NCBI GenBank assembly: GCA_036346395.1
Contig: CM070615.1
Location: forward strand, 7,693,534 to 7,757,533
Length of the DNA stretch: 64,000 nt
Reading direction: 5' to 3'
DNA from: Hsuehochloa calcarea
Taxonomy: Eukaryota > Streptophyta > Magnoliopsida > Poales > Poaceae
The notes under the pieces are model-generated. The model searched no databases. It was not told the origin of the DNA and saw only the letters and a list, made by a program, of their open reading frames with translations. The position numbers and the translations under genes are program-made. Shown piece after piece: positions 1 to 12,446 of this stretch (position 1 is the stretch's first letter; each line of letters opens with the position of its first letter).

Positions 1-2590
1 CCTGGAGAGTGCCCTCTTTGCCTTCATGACAGAAGGGCTAAGGTGTACATCTGCATGTACTGCAAATCTTCCTGGTCATCATGGAAGAAGAATTGGTTCT
101 ACAGGACGGTCACCAAAGAAGACAGCCTTTGCTTCGTCGGCAAAGTGGCGATCGAGAACCTAAGGTGGCGATCCTCCGCAAAGGAGGGAAAGCTGGGGAG
201 ATGGATCAAGCCGATCCAAGACCTTAACATCATGAGACTATCTTCCTGGTAGGTGGTGAGAGATTTCTCCCTACGCCGGATTAGCCCTCTGAAGTTGCGA
301 GCATATTCCATGCTCTAGTAGATCGGTCGGGATGATACGACCAAGGATTCCAAAGAATGTAAGTTGTAAAAACTTTCGATCGGTTTTGTTTGTTTTAGTT
401 TATTATTTTATAACCTTTAAGTATCTTTTTTTGCAGCCCTTTCCCTTGATAAAGTCAGGGAGCGGATCAAAATGATCTGCACCAGGGAGCCTGGAGACAA
501 GGCTAACTACCCCTAGGATTTTGGCTATTGTCTCTACAGAACTGATAATAGAGAGGCTTAAGGTAAAAAATAACAATATTTTCTTCATCATTCATGTATT
601 TTCTAATCAGTTGCTATAATACCCCTTGGACTTGCAGTCGGTCGGATTGAAGATCAATGAGGACACCCAAAGTTGTGAGCCAATTGATTCTCCAACCGCT
701 CCTGCCCCAACGACCACTCAGGATAGTGGTCCCTTAGAGGTAAAAAAGGAGCACCGAGAAGAAACATACATCTTAGATGAGAAATTCATCGCCAGATTAA
801 CTTTGTGTGGTTTTTTAGTTAGGAGGGAAAGAAGAAAATTCTGTCGACCAAAGTTGTCGTGGTTGCGGATTCTAGAGTGGTCGTGACCGACCAGGCGGTT
901 GCTACTGAAGTATCCGTCCCAGAGGTCGACGAAGCCACAATCTCCAACCAAATAGTTGGGAAGATTATCTTCAACCCTGTGGTTGAGGAGATTTCTTCCG
1001 ACTTACAGTTGGAGGATATGAAGAGTCTAACTGGCCCTACCGATTTACAACTGGTGAAATCCATTGAAAAGAGAAAGGCAAGTGCTCTGGACTTGGCTCT
1101 AGGGTATTTCAAAATTAAGACAAAGAACACCAGGTATGTAAAAAATGAAAGAAACATTTGTAAATACATACCTTTAGTACTTTTTGTATCTTAAAATCTT
1201 CTTCTACTTTTTCTGTTTGTATAGATCCTCTGGTTCTCTAGTTGTTTCTGACCAGTGCGCCCCTCAGGAGAAAACTCCTGAGGTGATGATTGTTGAGCCA
1301 ACCCCTGAGCTGGTGGCAGCACCAATCGTGGTTCCCGTTGCCCAGGACTCTTTGGTGATTTCAATTCCACCTAAGGAGACTGGAGTCGAAAAAGAACCCC
1401 AGTAGGTTCCACCCCCTGCCGGGATCGTTCAAGGAGAGAAGATTTCTTCGTTATTGAAGAAGTCTCTCCATCCTAGTAACTTCCCTAGTTGCCCTCGAAT
1501 CTTCAATGACGAGAAGCTCGATGAGGCTTGAGGGAGAATCTCGGACCGTCAACTGGAGATGGGTCCTAGCACCATCAACTCCGAATATATGGACATGGCG
1601 ATCCAGGTAAGCACCTATGACCACCCTTATAGTCCTTTCTTCAAAGTTTTAAAAAAAACTTTAAAGAAATTTGCTATTTTCGTAGCATATGGTGGAGAAC
1701 ATGGATGTGGTCGGAGAACTGACCCAGCGAATAACAGTCTTAGAGAAGAAAAACTCCAAACTAAAAGGTAAGAACTTCTTCCTTTTTTATTATTTTGTTC
1801 GTCACTATTCCTCAACATTTTTCCTTGTCATATTTGACAGAATTTGGAAAACTCGAGGAGAAGGTCATGGCTATGGAAGCCACGATAACTAGGCTTGAAA
1901 AGAGGTGTCAGGCTAAAGACTGGTTGATCGAAGACTGGTCAACCAGGTTAAATAAAACCTCTCTTGAGCATAAAGAAGCCATGGAGGCTTTCGAAGAAAC
2001 TCAAGGTGACTGATCGTATGATCAAAGCGTATTATGTGTCATAATTATTCTTTCTTAACTCTTGATCCACTCATGTAGAGCGAATTCAAAAATTAGAAAA
2101 AAAAAACTCTTGAGTTCGAGCATGACAAGGATGCAGAACTTGCGCAGAGTCTTGAAGATAAGTTCAAGGCTCTTAACAAATGTTGTTCGACATGGGAATA
2201 GGATTATGTCTGCCCTCTTTAAGAGATCTGGTGGAAAAGATAAATTATCTTGGTCTACAGCTTGAAGATCTCAAAAGTCTGCTCGAAACTACTCGGAAGA
2301 ACCATGCGCAAACTATGAAGAATGTTGTTGCTAACAGAGTTAGCTTTTCCTTGGCAAAGCTTAAAGCCTCCGACCCCTCCATCAACCTCCAATCTCTCGA
2401 AGTGGACTTCAACTGGTCAGAGGAAGAAGCAATCAAGATCTTCGAAGGAGTAATACCCTTCAGAAACAAGGTTGCCGAGGAGATGGAGGTCGGATCTCCA
2501 TTGTACAGTGACCAGTCTGGTGGTCCCAAAGAGTTGATTGATGTAATATTAGAGTTAAAAATATTAAAACTTACCTTTTGTCATCAGTAA
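1..2590 (+). pseudogene. PF04195-type ('gypsy-type') plant transposon gene, degenerate exons
   Basis: Short coding pieces on the plus strand are separated by AT-rich intron-like gaps. The first piece (about 10-250) has a WKKNWFY motif like the region after the PF04195 core. The middle pieces (620-1130, 1230-1405, 1690-2010) are low-complexity and charged, with coiled-coil-like Lys/Glu stretches. The last (about 2180-2590) carries the acidic 'D-F-x-W-S-E-E-E-A' style C-terminus typical of these proteins. No single frame crosses the region, and there are in-frame stops, for example near 1404 and 1530. The PF04195 core itself would lie left of the window. These proteins belong to grass transposable elements; their enzymatic role is not established. 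A better preserved relative lies at 27319-33000. Confidence 0.55.
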
Positions 2591-2599
2591 AGTCTATGT

Positions 2600-3136
2600 T
2601 TATCTTTTCTACTCATATATTTTCTAGCCTCCGATTGCTCGTGTTAGTAAAAAAACTTACTAAAGAAGCAGTAGACTAAGAAAAAGAGCAAAAGCTATGA
2701 CCATGTGTAGAATCAAGGATAACCGACTAGAAGGGGTGAATAGGAGGTTCTTAAAATTCTTCACCTAATTACAATTTTTATTTCAATTAAGAGCTATACA
2801 AAACAAGATACAATTCTAGCTAGGCAATTATACACAAGTAAAATAGTAGAATTGTAAATGCGGAAGAGTAAAAACAAAAAATAGAACAACAATGGAGACA
2901 ATGGAGTTTTTCCCATGGTATCAAAGACTTGCCAGTCTTCACTATTCTACGTTGAGAAAGCTTGAACAAATCAAGCTAGCTTCACGAATTCCTCTGCTCC
3001 GATTCGGTGAGCACCACACCAATGACAACTCTCGCTGGGTCACTTCACAAGTTTCTTGAAGTGATCAGCACTCCAAGCCGTCTAGGTGCCATCAAGCTCC
3101 AAGAGTAATAAATCAGAGTGCTTGCTTTAAGACTAT
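2600..3136. repeat. Dispersed LTR-like repeat fragment, no gene
   Basis: No coding frame is supported. From about 2725 the text resembles a widespread plant repeat with a 'gactagaaggggtgaatagg' core followed by AT-rich sequence and a 'catggtatcaaag' stretch. It stops abruptly at the TGTAACATCC start of the next LTR. The family assignment rests on recollection of that core motif only. Confidence 0.3.
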
Positions 3137-6100
3137 TGTAACATCCCTATTTTCAGGGTTTTTTGAAAATTTTTGAAAATAAAAATAACCATTTGATTTT
3201 ATTGCTAAATTTTCAACTAAAATTTTAGAAAACAAAAATAATTTAATACGGATTAATCAAACTTTAATCAATTAAAATTTGGTTTAATTGGGTTTGCTGG
3301 TATTTAAAGTCAAAAATTATTATTTTAAGTTTTTTCTTGGATTTTCACGAATTTAAAAAGGCTTTTTCCTATTTCCCAAAATTTTAAATAATTTATTTGC
3401 AAAATTAAAAGATAAATTAAAGTTGAAAATAATTTTATTAAGTTCCAAATAATTCAAGGAATTTTTTTTGTATTTTTTTTAGAATTTTTGGACTTTATTT
3501 ACTATTTTATAAAAAAACCTTTGGATTTGTTGTATTTTTTGAAATTCGAAAATCCTTAAAATCCTTCGCTTTATTCACGAGTCAAATTCCCCGACTTTAT
3601 TCTTGTGCACTCCTCATGACCTAGCTCGCTGCGTCGACCTGCTCGCTTCCTCCGCTCACTCTCGCTGGGCGGCGGCCCCACCCATTTTCCTCCCTTCGCC
3701 CTGTTTCTCTTCTTCCCCCATCCGACGCCAGCGTCCATCGGTCGCTGCCATTGCCACTGACTCCGCCCCATCCAATCCCATGAATTCGTCGTTGATCCTC
3801 CATGCGGACTCGCGCATTTAAGCCCTTGAATCCCGCCGACCCCGTTGCCATCAGTCGCCTCCTCTCCCCTTCTTCCCCGTTGGTTCTTCGTGTGCGCCCC
3901 TTCTCCGGACTGCCATTGATGGCCCCGTAGAGCTCCGTCGCATCCCGCCTTTTCGTCGTCAAATCTCCAATCGATCGTGAGAGTTGACCTCCGCGCATCT
4001 CGCAGACTCTGTTCCATCCATCAACGTCGTCCCCTCCGCGCGGAATCACCGGAGCAGGCAAGCTCCTGTGAAAGCCGCCACCGTTCCGTGCATGATTCCT
4101 CCCCTCTGAACTTCCCCAAGCCTTTATAAGGCGATCACCGGATGCCCCTTGGCCGCCTCTTGCTTTCCGGCCCCTCCATCTTACACTCTAGCATCCCTGT
4201 GCTTCGAGTATTCTCCCCGCTGGCCGAGCTTCACTCCACCGAGGCTCCTCTTCCACCAACGCCTCCACCTCTGGCATCGCAAGAACACAGGCCACCCTGT
4301 GCGCACCTCCTCGTCATTGGAGCTCCACCGGAGCGCCACCGCCGCCGCCACTTATTCCTCCTCACTGTCGGCCTTCCAGTGGTTCCCCGTCGACGAAACC
4401 ATGAGCATCACGTTCGCCGCACCTTCCTCTAGCCACCGATGCCTTCGTCGCCGGCCATCTCCCCGCCAAACGTCGCCGACCCTCGGGTCGGGTGCGCCGC
4501 CCCTCGGGCGCTGACGTGGCAGTGCAGCGTGGTGCCTAGTCAGCGCCACGTCCGCCTCTTCCACCCAGGTGGCAACCTGTCAGCAGCCCACATGGCTTTT
4601 CATCCTTTTCCTTTAGGAAAAGGATTCCAAAAATCCGAAAAATCCTAATTTTCTTCATTTTATGTGTTTTTAAACTTCTAAAGGTCATATCTTCTTCATC
4701 CGAACTCCATTCTGTGTGATTCAAATTTCTATATTTATCTAAATTCAGTGTCTTTCATTTGGTTCTAGTTTGGTAATTTTTGGATTTTATTTGGTGTCGT
4801 TAAACTTATTTTTCTCTTTTTGCACATATAGATTCCGGCGTTTTGAAAGAATTTTTGGACATGTCAACCGACGCCTCTCAACTGTTCAACGAAGTCGTAG
4901 ACCTTTGATCATGTTGCTATCGACGTGTTTCCTTGAATGACATAAATCCTTGGACACCATAGGATTGGGTAATCTTAGTTGGACATTATTATAATACCAA
5001 CACGGGTGCGTATTATGCTTAGACATGCTTTAGCTATTCGTTGGGATTCATGATCACATGCTTAAATGTTTAATCTTGACTTAAAGATATATCAAATTAT
5101 GGCGCGGCTACTTTTGTTAAGAGAGTTTTGGGGTAGTTAAGTCATGTTTCATAGCTTTGTCATATTATGAATATTGTAGGTTATTGTTTAATCTTTCCAT
5201 ATAGTGCACGAACATAGGATTTAGATTAGTGGTGTAAATATTATGGCATATGGAGCACTGATGTCAAAAATTCTATCGCCATTAGTAGCAGTTGTGTTGA
5301 TTGCGTTATAACTTGTAGTAGATGGTCCAATTAAATTATAGTCATAACTAGGAAAAGCTAGGTAATTTTTTATAGTTTCCATAAGTGGTAAGGTTTTCTA
5401 CTTGTTATGTTGTAGAAAAATAGATACAGAATTGTTAACTCTGTTGTTCAATAATGTATCAGATTGACATTCGGGATTAAAAGCGAGGGCTTAGACAACT
5501 TAATAAGGAAATTTGCATAATTAGGAAATTGTATAAACTTTTGTGTAGATTCCATAAAACATGTTGTTTGCTATATTTGGGGCTCCATAATTAGAAGTTA
5601 TGGATGTTTAATCACCGGGACAACAGGAGGATTGTCTAGTGGAGAGGGGTTATTTATATCGGGTTTGTGCATAGGAGCGATGTTGATTTGTTTTATGTTC
5701 TTGTACTTTTGTTGCATGTGGTTGATGTGAGTTTTAGCTTTGTCCTGGGCGTGTTGCTTTGGGTTTGGTGCCGTCTTCGCATCGTTCTGATTTCCGTGGC
5801 TAAAAAGCAAGTGCATGGTAGAATAGTAGACACCGGTTTGGGTGTCAATTGTCTATACATTTGATTTGTCATGATATAATTTTTTTATTCATGCTTATGA
5901 TAATGATGATGATGATGATATGATGACAATGGATCATGTTAAGGAATAATGGAACAATTTGTATTTCTTGCATCATGTGCACAATCATGTTATGAAAGAG
6001 AAAGACCCACTTCGGGTGGGCATGTAAGACAACTTTGGTAGGCCTCCACGGGACGAGCATATGATAGGGTGAACACCGATGGGTGTTCACTCATGCTATA

Positions 6101-6431
6101 CCAGTATAAGCTATGAGATGAACGAATAAGCATGTAGTAATGATGAGACATGATTACGTTATAGTAATAATTTATTCCTTAATATTACTGTTAATCAATG
6201 TTCTCGAGTGTGTGGTTCTGGGTGTTCTAGGGCGCGCGGCCTGAGCGTTCATGAGAACGAGATCCTAAGTTATGTGTGAATATTTATTCTTATTGCAATT
6301 TATCGTGATATGCTTGTTGTATGATTCTATGCATGCATAAGTTGTTGTAATTATGAGTAATTATGGTTTAAATTTAGAGTGAAAAATGTATAGATAGCAT
6401 CCTAGGCTCTTTGTGAGCCTGGGGTGTTACA
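3137..6431 (+). mobile_element. Long solo-type LTR, Ty3/Gypsy-like, about 3.3 kb
   Basis: The segment starts TGTAACATCCC and ends GGGTGTTACA, giving canonical TG...CA termini. Inside are an AT-rich U3 start, a GC-rich block at about 3600-4570, a TATA box at 4123-4130 and a long AT-rich tail, with no gag or pol frame. This is the layout of the very long LTRs of some grass Gypsy elements. No matching internal region or second LTR is beside it, so I read it as solo. I could not find a matching 5-bp target duplication (actat on the left, cttgt on the right), so one flank may be rearranged, or internal sequence may begin at 6432. The solo LTR at 27621-30829 has the same architecture in the opposite orientation. 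Confidence 0.6.
4123..4130 (+). promoter_or_regulatory. LTR TATA box
   Basis: TTTATAAG is followed at once by GGCGATC. The LTR at 27621-30829 has TATAAAAGG followed by GCGATC on its own strand, so this is probably the core promoter of the family. Confidence 0.5.
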
Positions 6432-7598
6432 CTTGTGGTCAAGTGGGTAGGTTGTTCGAATAAGTTCTCAAAAAATAAATAAATAAATAAAAAGTTATAA
6501 ACTACAATCCTACGAAGCTGACATGCCATTTTCTATTGATGATTTAAATTTTGTTAGTTTAATATGCATTCTTTTATATCTTAATTTAGGAATTGTTTTA
6601 CGTTAGACAAGTGTTATCCTTCTTATATTGGACTTTTAAAATGTTCAACTTCTACACACACAAAAAAAAATCGAATTAAAAAAGTTAAATTAGAACTAAG
6701 CAAGTTTGCATACCAAACTCTATTAAAATAAATGTAGATAAGCACGTTCATATCTGTAGAATTTAATCAATGGTCCCACAAAAACAAAATGCATGTAGTT
6801 GACATTTTGACAAACACGTACACGCACTATGTCCATGTTGCTCGCGCGTGCTGCTGTGACTACCAATTATGTTGGTGAGGGGGTGAAAAGTCAGAGAGCC
6901 TTAGCCGGGCAAAGTGGAGGTCCGGGTCAACCCAAACGCTGACACCCCCAACTTGCTGGGTGCAGCCATTGAACGGGTTAGTTAATTGCATTATTAAACG
7001 GAGGTAGAATTTGGAGGCTGTATTAATTTCACATTCGGAACCCGATCAACTTGTCGTTCGGTCGGCCGTCTAGATGGAGATGGATAATCCATACACACCT
7101 CTTCTCCTCCGCGTGCATTACTGTCAAATTTTGGCAGGCGGGCGTCGATGTGATGTGGAATTAGCAGCGGTCCAAGGAGCAAGATCAACGCACGAGAATC
7201 TAGAAACAAAAAATTTGACGGTGTGAGACACTGACAGGTGTTAGCATTTCTCTAGTGAGGATGATTGGTGTCTTTCTTTCTTTCTGTCATAAAAATGAGA
7301 GTAACAGGTGTGAGACACTGACAGGTGGAGCCCAGATTTTGCATTTCTTTTGTTTGAGGGAAGCCCCGAGTTAGCAGGCCGACCTGGCAGGTGCACAGTA
7401 CGGCTCGATCCAGGCCAGAACGGCACACGTAAGTGGGCTGGCCTGGCCCATTCAGCTGCCACTGAGAGCTCGGAACCAGACAAGGCATCGGACGCGCACG
7501 GCTAGGGCGATCGAGCGCGACGATGGTGATGGTACAAGCCAACTTCAAGGTCGGGAGGGGCACCCTCTCAAGAAAGAAAAAAAAGGCAGGGGTATGCG
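6432..7598. other. Intergenic, no gene seen
   Basis: This stretch is AT-rich to about 6800 and mixed after that. No frame with homology is recognised on either strand. The only structure noted is an exact 21-bp direct repeat, listed separately. The last eight bases before 7599 are the hAT target duplication GGTATGCG. Confidence 0.5.
7220..7327. repeat. Exact 21-bp direct repeat, 87-bp spacing
   Basis: The sequence ggtgtgagacactgacaggt, plus one further g, occurs at 7220-7240 and again at 7307-7327. The 66 bp between contain a short TTTC run. It could be a footprint of a past insertion or of replication slippage. Confidence 0.6.
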
Positions 7599-9672
7599 TA
7601 GGGGTGGATAATGAGCTGACTCGGTTCGGCTTGGCTCGTTAAAGCTCGTTAATAAAACGAGCTCGGTTAAGATTACAAGCAGAATGCTTGGCTCGGCTCG
7701 TTAGGCTCGTTATGCCTCAACCATAGATGGGCGCAGAGCACTACGATAATCATCAAGAACTCTACCTCTAGCACTAAAGGTTGACTCAGAGGACACGCTG
7801 CTCGCAGGTACTGTCAAGAATTTCTTAGCCATCTTTGACATAACCGAGAACCTATGAGCATTCAATCTCCACCAATCAAGCAATTTAAAACCCGTATCTG
7901 CTAAAGGAAGATTTGGTTCATCTAGATAGATGAGTAACTCAGATTTAAATGGCTCTGTAGAAGTAGATCGCGGAAAGGTCTGAAACTCACTTGAAACTGA
8001 GACTAATGAGCAACTAATATCGGTGGTTGAAGAGGACTCAGCCCTACTGTTGTCAGCCTTGTTGTGGCGATGTTTCATCTCATGTTGGGCATAGAGATCA
8101 AACAACTCATCACGGATAGTACTTTGCTCGCAGGCTGCGTTGGATGAGTCATACATCTGTGTAAAACACCAACTAATAAATCTCATCTTGAACCTTGGAT
8201 CAAGAATAGTAGCAATAACTATAACATTATTTTTTTCAGCCCAATACTTGTCGAACTTATCTAACATTGCTTTACCCATACTCCTCAATTGTTGATCACT
8301 AGAAGTACTTGCGGCCCTCAATGCAATCTTAACATTTACTATATGAGGATAGAAAATGTTTCTTTGTGGAGTATAAAGATCCTGAAAATGCAGTAGTTAC
8401 CTCTGCCAATGCCTTCAATATTGGCTGAATTTTATTGTATAAAGCCCATTGTTCACTTGAAGGAAGCTACTTGTAATTAGCATCTGAATCAGCATAGTAT
8501 AATAATGCGTCTTTATAGGCAATGCTAACAGACAACATTTTATATGTTGAACTCCACCTTGTTGACACATCAAGACTTAACCCTTTTGCAACTTCCAAAG
8601 CAATAGATTTATAAACTTCTAAGAATTTGTACATGCGCGATGGAGACTTCTTCATGTATTTGAGTGATTCCCTAATATTGCTTATCAAAGATTCAAATGG
8701 TGCTATGCCATCATTCACTACCAAATTCACTATATGACAACAGCAACGAACATGAAAATATTTAGGAATGAACTATGATGTTCCCCTAGCAATGAACTTG
8801 GCCATCAAATTCATAGCGGCAACATCATTTGAGGATGCATCGTCGCCGTTGGAGCCGATCGCCCGAGGCGGAACCATGGCTTGGGAGAAGAGGTGGGAGG
8901 TGGGCGGGGTGGAGGCCTAGGGGTGGAGTGGACAGAGAGGCTGAGCACGAGGAGGGAGCAAGAGGCCAAGCACGAGGAGCTCAAGGTACACAGCGCAGGA
9001 GATGGTGGAAGAAGGTAGCCGGGACCGGAGCAAGAGGCGGCGGAAGAGGGAGGCCGGGACCGGGCGGAGGCGGCGAGGGGGGGCCGGGACAGAGGCGGAG
9101 TAGGATCTGTGGCGGGAGAGGTCGAGGACGAAGCAGGCTGCAGTTGTAGGAGGTGGCGAAGAAGAGGGCAGGCGGGAGGCCGAGACAGGCAGGAGGTGGC
9201 GGTGGGGGTAGCGGGGACGGACCGGGCGGGGCTAGGAGCAGTGAGGCGGCGGCCGGCCGTCTTGGTCTGGCAGTGCCGGGGATAGTGGGGTGCGGGAGAG
9301 GGAGTGCGGGAGCAGTGGGACTGCGGGTGCGGCGGCCGCCTGGAATAGCTGGATAGAGCTGAGGGTTAGGGTGCGACGGGAGTTAGGGTTAATCGTCACG
9401 ATTGCGCTCTTGGGTGGGCGGGATATGCGTGTCGCTCTTGGGTGGTGGCTGGTGGTGGTGGGTGATGGTGATGTCTTGATGTGGATCATGTGGTGATGAT
9501 GAAATGTAAACGAGCTAAACGAGTAACTCGCGAGCCAGCTCGGCTCGACTCGTTAAGAAAACGAGTTAAATTGCTGGCTCGGCTCGGCTCAACTCGTTAA
9601 GGGGCCGAGTTCGAGCCGAGTCGAGTCGAGTCGAGCTAACTCGCGAGTTTAGAGCTTTTTTTTCCACCCCTA
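7599..9672 (-). mobile_element. hAT transposon with intact ends, 2.07 kb, inactive
   Basis: The element runs from TAGGGGTGGA to its inverted counterpart CCACCCCTA. It is flanked by a perfect 8-bp target duplication GGTATGCG (7591-7598 and 9673-9680). An 8-bp duplication and a short terminal inverted repeat are diagnostic of the hAT superfamily. Both subterminal zones are dense in GAGCTCG/CGAGCCGAG motifs, probable transposase binding sites. Inside are minus-strand transposase remnants (7710-8730) and a GC-rich stretch (8830-9380) without a supported product. At 2 kb it is shorter than an autonomous element, so the N-terminal part of the transposase is probably deleted. Confidence 0.9.
7710..8730 (-). 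pseudogene. hAT transposase remnant (RICESLEEPER-like), C-terminal half
   Basis: Two minus-strand open stretches, 8467-8730 and 7710-8321, carry the C-terminal half of a plant hAT transposase. The first has the segment with STRWSSTYKML. The second has FDKYW...LDPRFKM, typical of the domain before the dimerisation region, and then the hAT dimerisation domain (WWRLNAHRF...SSVSSESTFSARGRVL, about residues 145-195 of that stretch). The parts lie in different frames with about 145 bp of decayed sequence between them. The BED zinc finger and most of the catalytic core are absent. The transposase would act on the GAGCTCG-rich ends of its own element; this copy cannot encode a working one. Confidence 0.88.
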
Positions 9673-9680
9673 GGTATGCG

Positions 9681-11073
9681 TCATGCATGTACTGAAAAAA
9701 GGAGTACAGTTTTCGCATGTATACATACGTATGTACACACTCCCGTCTGAAACTTGGAGCTAGTAAAATGGTATATATAGATAGCACTAGAGAGATCGAC
9801 CAGCGCGGTTTTCCGGTTCAATACGGTCTCGCCCCCGAATAAAGCTCGACACGATGAGTGTTTCTTTGATTCGAATCATCGGTAGTAGATTTGCCAACTT
9901 TGATTCGAATCTTTTCTTTTTAAATACGTTGTGCGAGAAAAAAAAAATATAAATCTTATCCCTTCGCACAGCATTTAAATTAAGCCTCGCAAATTGGTTT
10001 CTGTTGCCATCCCGTGCGAATCTTATCTTCGCGTTTGTCCTGGACAAGCGACGAACCATGCATCTTTATATTCTTTACCCGTGATGCCGCCGCCATTGTT
10101 CGCCGCACTCTCTGTCGCCTCCCCGACCCCATCGAGGCGCCTCCGCATGCAGCCAGCGCGGCGGTATGCGTGCGCACTGGATCATCGGCAGTGGGGACTG
10201 CATGCATATGTGCCCATGTGACACTAGGCATGCGCTAGCTAGCTATCTGCTCGAGGAAAGGGTGATCAAGAAGCTAGATGATGCTTAATTAGGGGACGAA
10301 AGTGTGCAGTAAATTTGGTAGAAAAAAAAAGGGCCACAGCACTGCAAAAATGGACCGGTATTCCTGAGAAATAGGTACCTGGCTTTCTCTCCCACGTCAG
10401 GTGATTTTGGATGCATCAGATGCCATCAAGATTCGTGCTAGGGGATGACGACGGTGCCATCTCCGGCAAGTTTCGCGTAGGCCTGGGGTTAACCAGACCC
10501 CCATCCTTATATTTCGGGGGGCGGTGGCCGCCCGGCAGTGGGCGGTGGAGCGGCTGTGCGGACTTGGTGGGCGGTGATGGGTGGTGGAGGCGGCGGCGCG
10601 GACTTGGTGGCTCGTGATGGGCGGTGGAGGCGGTGGTGCGGCAAGGCGGTGCGGGCTTGGTGGCCGGCCGTGGGTAGGGTCGGAGGCGGACTGAGGACGA
10701 CGTGTGTGGCAAGTTAGGGTTCGGTGCGGGGAGGAAAGAGCGGAGGATCTGGCAGCGGCGAACCGTCGGAGATAAGGAAGAAGGGTGGAGTCGGCGGTGG
10801 AGAAGGTGGCAGGGGGTGAGGCGGTGGAGGAGACGGATGGCAGGAGGTAGCGTGTAGGGTGGGGGAGGGGTGGCGACGATTGTCTCGGGAGACAGGAGGA
10901 GGAAGGGTGGGTGGGATAGCTATTACGGTTTGCACTATCTAAAACCAGTCCTATAGTCCAAAATTTATATGATTTTCTAAGAAAAAATAAGTACCCGATC
11001 TCTTAGCGTACCCAGAATATATAGGAGAGAATTAGATATAAAATGAGACTATCGACATTTTACTAGCTATGGA
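9681..11073. other. Intergenic; GC-rich low-complexity block, no gene supported
   Basis: Between the hAT element and the first peroxidase segment I find no homologous frame. About 10490-10910 is a G-rich imperfect minisatellite built from GGCGGTGGAGG and GACTTGGTGG words. Open frames across it are proline- or glycine-rich artefacts of composition. Confidence 0.5.
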
Positions 11074-12446
11074 AAAAGGTACGGTTTTCACGCGTGGCAC
11101 GTATGGGCATATGGCACCATCACGAGCAGTATTGAGAGAGAGAAAAAAAAAGACTGGAATATACAGGTCGTACGTATAGCAGCCGTCCAATGTAGAGATC
11201 CCTCGATCTGACAACGAATGGCGCACGGCCATGCATGTATATATGTGCGGTAGTGCTGTGCTGATCCTGTTGGTTATTGCATTGTTCAAGGTTGCCAGCT
11301 AGCAGAGCGGCAGGCGGGAAGGGCTAGCATGCATTGGGAAGCAAAGCTGCAGGAGAGGCCTTCCTCTGTCGAATTTTCTTTCTGCATTGCATGTGTACGT
11401 GTGTCACACATGCCCTTCATGTGGTATCTTCAGCGAGCGTGGACGGGGGCATGCCCTTCACGTTGACACAGTATGCGTACAACGAATTACGTGGTAGATT
11501 TGATTACGTCGAGAAAAGTAGCGTAGCAGAATGATTTGACCAAACCACGAGTTATATTGTGATCAAAAGGGTTATAATTGAAAATAAAGTTAGTGAGAGG
11601 TTAACTTTAATATGGAATTTTTTTAACTTTAATATGGAATTTTTTTAAAAAAAAATTCTATATTAGTACCTATCATTTTAGGTATTAACATGATATGCGA
11701 ACATAACTTTAATCATCTATTAGTCATGTGCACTATGGAGGTATCTTTTAATTTAAGATTAAAAGATAAAATAGTTAGTATAACTGTTCACATTCCAAAA
11801 CAACATTTTTTTAACTTAAAAAGTATATTGTCGAGTAGTTTGTCGCAAACAGATTAGTCCACAGTGAACGCACTTAATTACTCACCGCCGTTTGCTCTTC
11901 TCTCCACTGTTCTTGGCAGTGGTTAGTACTGAACACTAGCAGTAGGTGGTCTCTTGATAAATCTGGACGTTGCATTGCATTACATTGCAGGCTGCAGCTC
12001 AACAACCAGAAATTAACTAGTAAGTCTTGCGTACGTACTACAGCTCATATGGGTTTAGTCCGCACCACGAAGAGAGCCCAAATCGACACGCCACTACTTA
12101 ATTCAGACTTTCAGAGAGTACTTGCATTGCTCAATGCTGCATGTTCTCGACGCTACAAAACAATTACTAGTGATAACCTGATCGATCGTTCGTTTCAAAA
12201 AAAAAAAAAAGATAACCCGATCGGTCTAACAAAAATGCAAGCTTAATTCCATCAAAATTTCCGATCTATTTCTATGTAAACTCTTAAAATTTATTGCCCA
12301 TCTAGACCCCAAAAAAAAACAATATGCAATGCACAGAAGGAGAGGGAGAAAAAAAAATCTTCCTTAGTACATCATTTTCTGAATTAATTCACTATTTCCC
12401 AATAAATGTACAGGAATTTGTGAATTGTGAGGACATGTAATGTCGA

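Noticed and set aside
8829..9356. Gly/Arg-rich frames in the hAT element
   Set aside because: GC-rich low complexity without conserved motifs, on the strand opposite to the transposase.
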